Shown here: piece by piece, positions 4,925-7,659 of the stretch
Numbering within the stretch: position 1 is the stretch's first letter
Layout: every line of letters begins with the position of its first letter
NCBI GenBank assembly: GCA_937884235.1
Contig: CALGBT010000213.1
Span: 1 to 7,659 of the forward strand
DNA from: an uncultured Pseudomonadota bacterium
GTDB lineage: Bacteria > Myxococcota_A > UBA9042 > CAIXZC01
Length of the DNA: 7,659 nt
Reading direction: 5' to 3'
Program-made: the position numbers and the translations under genes
The notes under the pieces: generated by a model
Databases searched by the model: none
Told to the model about the DNA's origin: nothing
The model's input: the letters and a program-made list of their open reading frames with translations, nothing else

Positions 4925-6469
4925 ATGAGCCGCAAGGCCGTAATCATTGGAGCGGGTCCCGCGGGGTTGACCGCAGCGTTGGAGTTGCTGCGGAAGTCTG
5001 ACGTGGTGCCTGTTGTTTTGGAGGCGACCCCTCACACTGGGGGGATCTGCCGGACCATCAGGTATCGGGGCAATCGTTTGGATCTGGGCGGCCATCGGTT
5101 CTTTTCAAAGTCGGTGCGCGTGCAGGACTGGTGGCAGAGCGTAATGCCTCTACAGGGGGGGCTCGCGTGGCGTGACATTGGCAAGTCCCTGGCGGATTTC
5201 GATCTCAGGGGGGAGCAGCCGCAACCCGAATGGACCGATGGGGTGATGTTGTTGCGGGAGAGGGTGTCGCGCATCTTTTTTCGGCGTCAATTCTTTGACT
5301 ATCCCGTCACCCTCAACGCCAATACAGTGCGTGGCCTGGGCATCGGGCAGATGAGTCGTATTGCTTTGAGCTATGCCGCGGCGCGAGCCCGTCCGCTGTC
5401 GGAAGAGACCCTTGAAGATTTCCTGATTAACCGTTTTGGCAGAGGTTTGTACGAGACCTTTTTCAAGGACTACACGCAAAAAGTATGGGGGGTTGCGCCA
5501 GCTGAGATTCCTGCTGATTGGGGAGCGCAGCGCATTCGCGGTTTGTCCGTCGCCCGGGTTCTCAAGCACGCTCTGCAAAAGGCAATAGGCCTCGGCTCAA
5601 GCGAAACCGAGGTGAGCTTGACTGAGCGCTTTGCCTACCCGAAGTTTGGCCCGGGTCAGTTCTGGGATGAAGTGGCCCGAGAGGTTGTCGCCCGAGGTGG
5701 CGAGATCCGCCATGATTGCGAAGTGGTACGTCTGGATGAGCGCCATGGACGCATCGTCAAGGCGCACGTGGTTTCCCCCGCGGGGCCCTGCGAAGTAGCC
5801 GGGGACCTCTTTTTCTCGTCCATGCCCATGAACGCGCTGGTAGCGGGGTTGGAGGAGGTGCCCGAGGGTATCCGGGAAGTGGCCGATGGCCTTTCCTTTC
5901 GTGATTTCCTCACAGTTGGCGTGCTCTGTCGGCGTTTGCGCCTCGCGTCCGGTGGTGGCGGAGAGATGGCCGACCGAATCCCTGACCACTGGCTCTATAT
6001 TCAGGAACCTGATGTCCGGATGGGCAGATTGCAGGTCTTCAACAACTGGAGTCCTTACATGGTGGCGGACCCCATGCGGTCTGTCTGGCTGGGGCTCGAG
6101 TATTTCTGTAATGAGGGTGACGAGTTGTGGCAGCGGAGCGACAAAGATCTGCTGCAGTTGGGTATTGGGGAGTTGGAGCGCATTGGCATGGTGCGTCGGG
6201 CCGATGTCCTGGATGGTTGCACCGCCAGAGTCCGTCGCGCCTACCCCGCCTACTTTGGCACCTACAAGCGGCTGGGAGAGGTTCGAGAATTCTTGCATCG
6301 ATACGAGAATCTGTTTCTCATTGGTCGCAACGGGCAGCATCGCTACAACAACATGGATCATTCCATGCTTACCGCCATGCTCGCAGTAGATCACGTTCTC
6401 ACCGGTGTTCCCGCCAGGGCCGCCCTCTGGGAGGTGAACACGGAAGCGGCATTTCACGAAGAGGCCTGA
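4925..6469 (+). CDS. FAD-dependent oxidoreductase, PRK07208 / UDP-galactopyranose-mutase-like
   Basis: The 514-residue product is a flavoprotein of the amine-oxidase/protoporphyrinogen-oxidase fold, closest from memory to the PRK07208 group, related to UDP-galactopyranose mutase. It is expected to be cytoplasmic or peripherally membrane-associated and to bind FAD. The N-terminal dinucleotide-binding motif is VIIGAGPAGLTAALELL (Gly9, Gly11, Gly14), with Glu33 at the end of the second strand for ribose binding and GGICRT at 39-44. Group landmarks are LGGHRFFSKS (54-63), INRFGRGLYETFFKDYTQKVWGV (168-190, given in parts: INRFG, YETFF, YTQKVWG), ADWGAQRIRGLS (197-208), FNNWSPY (372-378) and LEYFCNEGD (391-399). 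The C-terminal FAD segment is NLFLIGRNGQHRYNN plus MDHSMLTAML (462-486). No key residue appears missing and length is normal for the group. The substrate is unknown, but such genes often sit in glycan or lipid-sugar loci, and a GT-C-like gene lies in this window. The gene is divergent from the Cys-rich cluster. Confidence 0.93.
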   Translation: MSRKAVIIGAGPAGLTAALELLRKSDVVPVVLEATPHTGGICRTIRYRGNRLDLGGHRFFSKSVRVQDWWQSVMPLQGGLAWRDIGKSLADFDLRGEQPQPEWTDGVMLLRERVSRIFFRRQFFDYPVTLNANTVRGLGIGQMSRIALSYAAARARPLSEETLEDFLINRFGRGLYETFFKDYTQKVWGVAPAEIPADWGAQRIRGLSVARVLKHALQKAIGLGSSETEVSLTERFAYPKFGPGQFWDEVAREVVARGGEIRHDCEVVRLDERHGRIVKAHVVSPAGPCEVAGDLFFSSMPMNALVAGLEEVPEGIREVADGLSFRDFLTVGVLCRRLRLASGGGGEMADRIPDHWLYIQEPDVRMGRLQVFNNWSPYMVADPMRSVWLGLEYFCNEGDELWQRSDKDLLQLGIGELERIGMVRRADVLDGCTARVRRAYPAYFGTYKRLGEVREFLHRYENLFLIGRNGQHRYNNMDHSMLTAMLAVDHVLTGVPARAALWEVNTEAAFHEEA

Positions 6470-6517
6470 CTCTACGAAACAGTCGTTACTCGAGCGCCTG
6501 ATGCGCGCAGAACCCGT

Positions 6518-6546
6518 TTGCACCGGGGCATATGCGCGTGTACGAT
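6518..6546 (+). promoter_or_regulatory. Possible promoter for the downstream exported protein
   Basis: TTGCAC (6518-6523) is followed after 17 bases by TACGAT (6541-6546), matching the sigma-70 hexamers in 3 and 4 of 6 positions. Transcription would begin near 6552, just before the GGAGG and the ATG at 6571, which agrees with that start rather than the in-frame ATG at 6532. The match is weak. The gene may instead be read through from the flavoprotein gene 101 bases upstream, since no terminator hairpin with a T-tract is seen between them. Confidence 0.2.
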
Positions 6547-6560
6547 GGCACAACAATAAT

Positions 6561-6565
6561 GGAGG
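6561..6565 (+). promoter_or_regulatory. Ribosome binding site (GGAGG) deciding the start at 6571
   Basis: GGAGG lies 5 bases before the ATG at 6571. The in-frame ATGs at 6532 and 6559 are too early to use it; the one at 6559 even overlaps it. The site therefore supports 6571. Confidence 0.7.
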
Positions 6566-6570
6566 CCTTC

Positions 6571-7659
6571 ATGGGATTCGGGCTGAGCGAAGTGTTGATC
6601 TTACTGTCGGTTGTGGGCGGGTTTGCCAGCGGCGGGGATGTCAAGCTTACGGCACCACGGGACACTGCGGACAAAGCCGTTCGTTACGTGCTTCCCGATG
6701 CCAACGTGGTTGTGCACTTCAACGTTCAGGCTGGCATTGGCAGCGTTTTTGGACTGCTTGAAGAGATGTCCGGGCTGCGCATGGCCACGGCCAGCCCAGA
6801 GATTGCCGAAGCTCTCGCTAGCACGCAGAGAACGATGAGTGATGGTCTTGGCTTCATTGGCAAAGAGGTCTCGCTGGATTTCAAGAAGGATGTGGGCACC
6901 CTCACGGTGAGCCTATCGCTGTCAAGCAAAGAGAGGATGGCCCTGTTGGTCCGTTTGCGTGGCAATTTCAAAGAGAGCAAGTTGCTGGAGAAGCTCACGG
7001 AGGATGCCACTGGCACCTATGAGTTCAAGGGAAAGACGATTCACCGCTGGAAGGACGATTCGCCTTTCCCGGACATGGTACTCAGCTTTGCCGACGACAC
7101 GACTCTTCTGCTGGGGCCGAAGGCGGTCATTGAAGAGGTCTTCACGAAGGGTCAGTTGAAAGCATCGAAGGGCAGTCGCACAGCCCGGCTGGCCGCTCTC
7201 GTTGACCGTCGCACCGTGACTTTTGCAATGCTGTCGCTACCCGTCTGGTTGCTGGAAGAGATGACCGGGGACGAGGATTTGCAGCTATTGGCCGCATTGT
7301 TGGGTGAAGTCGACTACGTTTTCTACGGGGCTGGACCCGGCAAGGGGCTGGTCGAGGTTGGTGTTGGGGCCGGTGCAGCCAACCGGCAGATATCCTACCT
7401 CTTCAAGGCTGCCGCCGGATTTCTCGATACGGTGCGCGCCCTTGTTGACGCGGGTGCCTATTCCATTCTCGGAGTGATGCCCCTGATTCCTGCGACGGAG
7501 ATTGAGCCGGCCTGGCAGAAGGCATTGTCAGACGAAGAGGGAGTGTTGGAGTTGGCTGCGTGGTTCAAGAAACGGTTCACTGGCAAGAGCAAAGTCCTCG
7601 CTGATGCCCGCAAAAAGACTGTGCGGCTGGAGTTTGACAATCCGGCCGCTCTCTTTGGC
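6571..7659 (+). CDS. Exported protein of unknown function, DUF3352-like in layout (3' end outside the window)
   Basis: The frame is open from the ATG at 6571 through the last base, giving 363 residues with no stop. Residues 1-22 form a plausible but weak signal sequence (EVLILLSVVGGFASGG). The mature part begins with a strand-rich module, VRYVLPDANVVVHFNVQ at 37-53, then LGFIGKEVSLDFKKDVGTLT (93-112) and TYEFKGKTIHRWKDD (149-163). Next come LSFADDTTLLLGPKAVIEEV (171-190) and a helical region. This order (a statement about a value held by the protein, a Phe-rich strand pair, then 'LLLGP..VIEEV') recalls a group of long hypothetical exported proteins in Planctomycetota and Myxococcota and the DUF3352 family, whose function is unknown. 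That resemblance is from memory and weak. There is no cysteine in the visible part, unlike the minus-strand neighbours. Codon use is like that of the flavoprotein gene upstream. Total length cannot be judged. Confidence 0.85.
   Translation, partial: MGFGLSEVLILLSVVGGFASGGDVKLTAPRDTADKAVRYVLPDANVVVHFNVQAGIGSVFGLLEEMSGLRMATASPEIAEALASTQRTMSDGLGFIGKEVSLDFKKDVGTLTVSLSLSSKERMALLVRLRGNFKESKLLEKLTEDATGTYEFKGKTIHRWKDDSPFPDMVLSFADDTTLLLGPKAVIEEVFTKGQLKASKGSRTARLAALVDRRTVTFAMLSLPVWLLEEMTGDEDLQLLAALLGEVDYVFYGAGPGKGLVEVGVGAGAANRQISYLFKAAAGFLDTVRALVDAGAYSILGVMPLIPATEIEPAWQKALSDEEGVLELAAWFKKRFTGKSKVLADARKKTVRLEFDNPAALFG

Noticed and set aside
4691..5095. Minus-strand open frame (134 codons) across the divergent intergenic region
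   Set aside because: More than half is antisense to the flavoprotein start and its composition is Arg/Gln/His-rich. The other minus-strand frame in 4657-4842 looks more coding-like.
5597..6556. Long minus-strand open frame (319 codons) antisense to the flavoprotein gene
   Set aside because: It lies entirely opposite a gene with clear family motifs, has no recognisable domain, and such open antisense frames are common in high-GC coding DNA.

Overview
This window is high-GC bacterial DNA, about 60% GC by eye. Genes are tightly packed, start with ATG behind GGAG/GGAGG Shine-Dalgarno sites, and several encode exported or lipid-anchored products. The mix is a large von Willebrand factor A (VWA) lipoprotein of the YfbK type, small Cys-rich envelope proteins, a GT-C-like membrane protein and a UDP-galactopyranose-mutase-like flavoprotein. 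It would suit an uncultured Gram-negative lineage such as Myxococcota or another former deltaproteobacterial group. That placement is an impression, as no rRNA or marker gene is present.

Layout. (1) About 1-1523, plus strand: the 3' part of a polytopic membrane protein resembling YfhO/GT-C glycosyltransferases, cut by the left edge. (2) 1531-4749, minus strand: a convergent block whose last stop lies only 7 bases from the end of gene 1. In transcription order it holds a very small Cys-containing ORF (4749-4657), a Cys-rich putative lipoprotein (4649-4341), a membrane-anchored Pro/Cys-rich protein (4344-3631) sharing an ATGA overlap with it, and, after 75 bases, the YfbK-like VWA lipoprotein (3555-1531). 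(3) 4750-4924: a divergent intergenic region. (4) 4925-6469, plus strand: a FAD-dependent oxidoreductase of the PRK07208 / UDP-galactopyranose-mutase-like group. (5) 6571 to the right edge, plus strand: an exported protein of unknown function, still open at the last base.

How the genes may work together. The membrane protein and the flavoprotein belong to families often found with cell-surface glycan assembly. The minus-strand block between them looks like one operon: the first three ORFs are within a few bases of each other or overlap, and all four products appear to be exported, anchored or Cys-rich. The VWA protein has an intact metal-binding MIDAS site, so it could bind a protein partner in the envelope. 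Whether the Cys-rich neighbours are that partner is inference only.

I saw no tRNA, rRNA, CRISPR array, insertion sequence or attachment site. The least explained and most interesting part is the Cys-rich cluster at 3631-4845. It includes a small ORF below usual annotation size, whose reading frame stays coding-like upstream of its best start.
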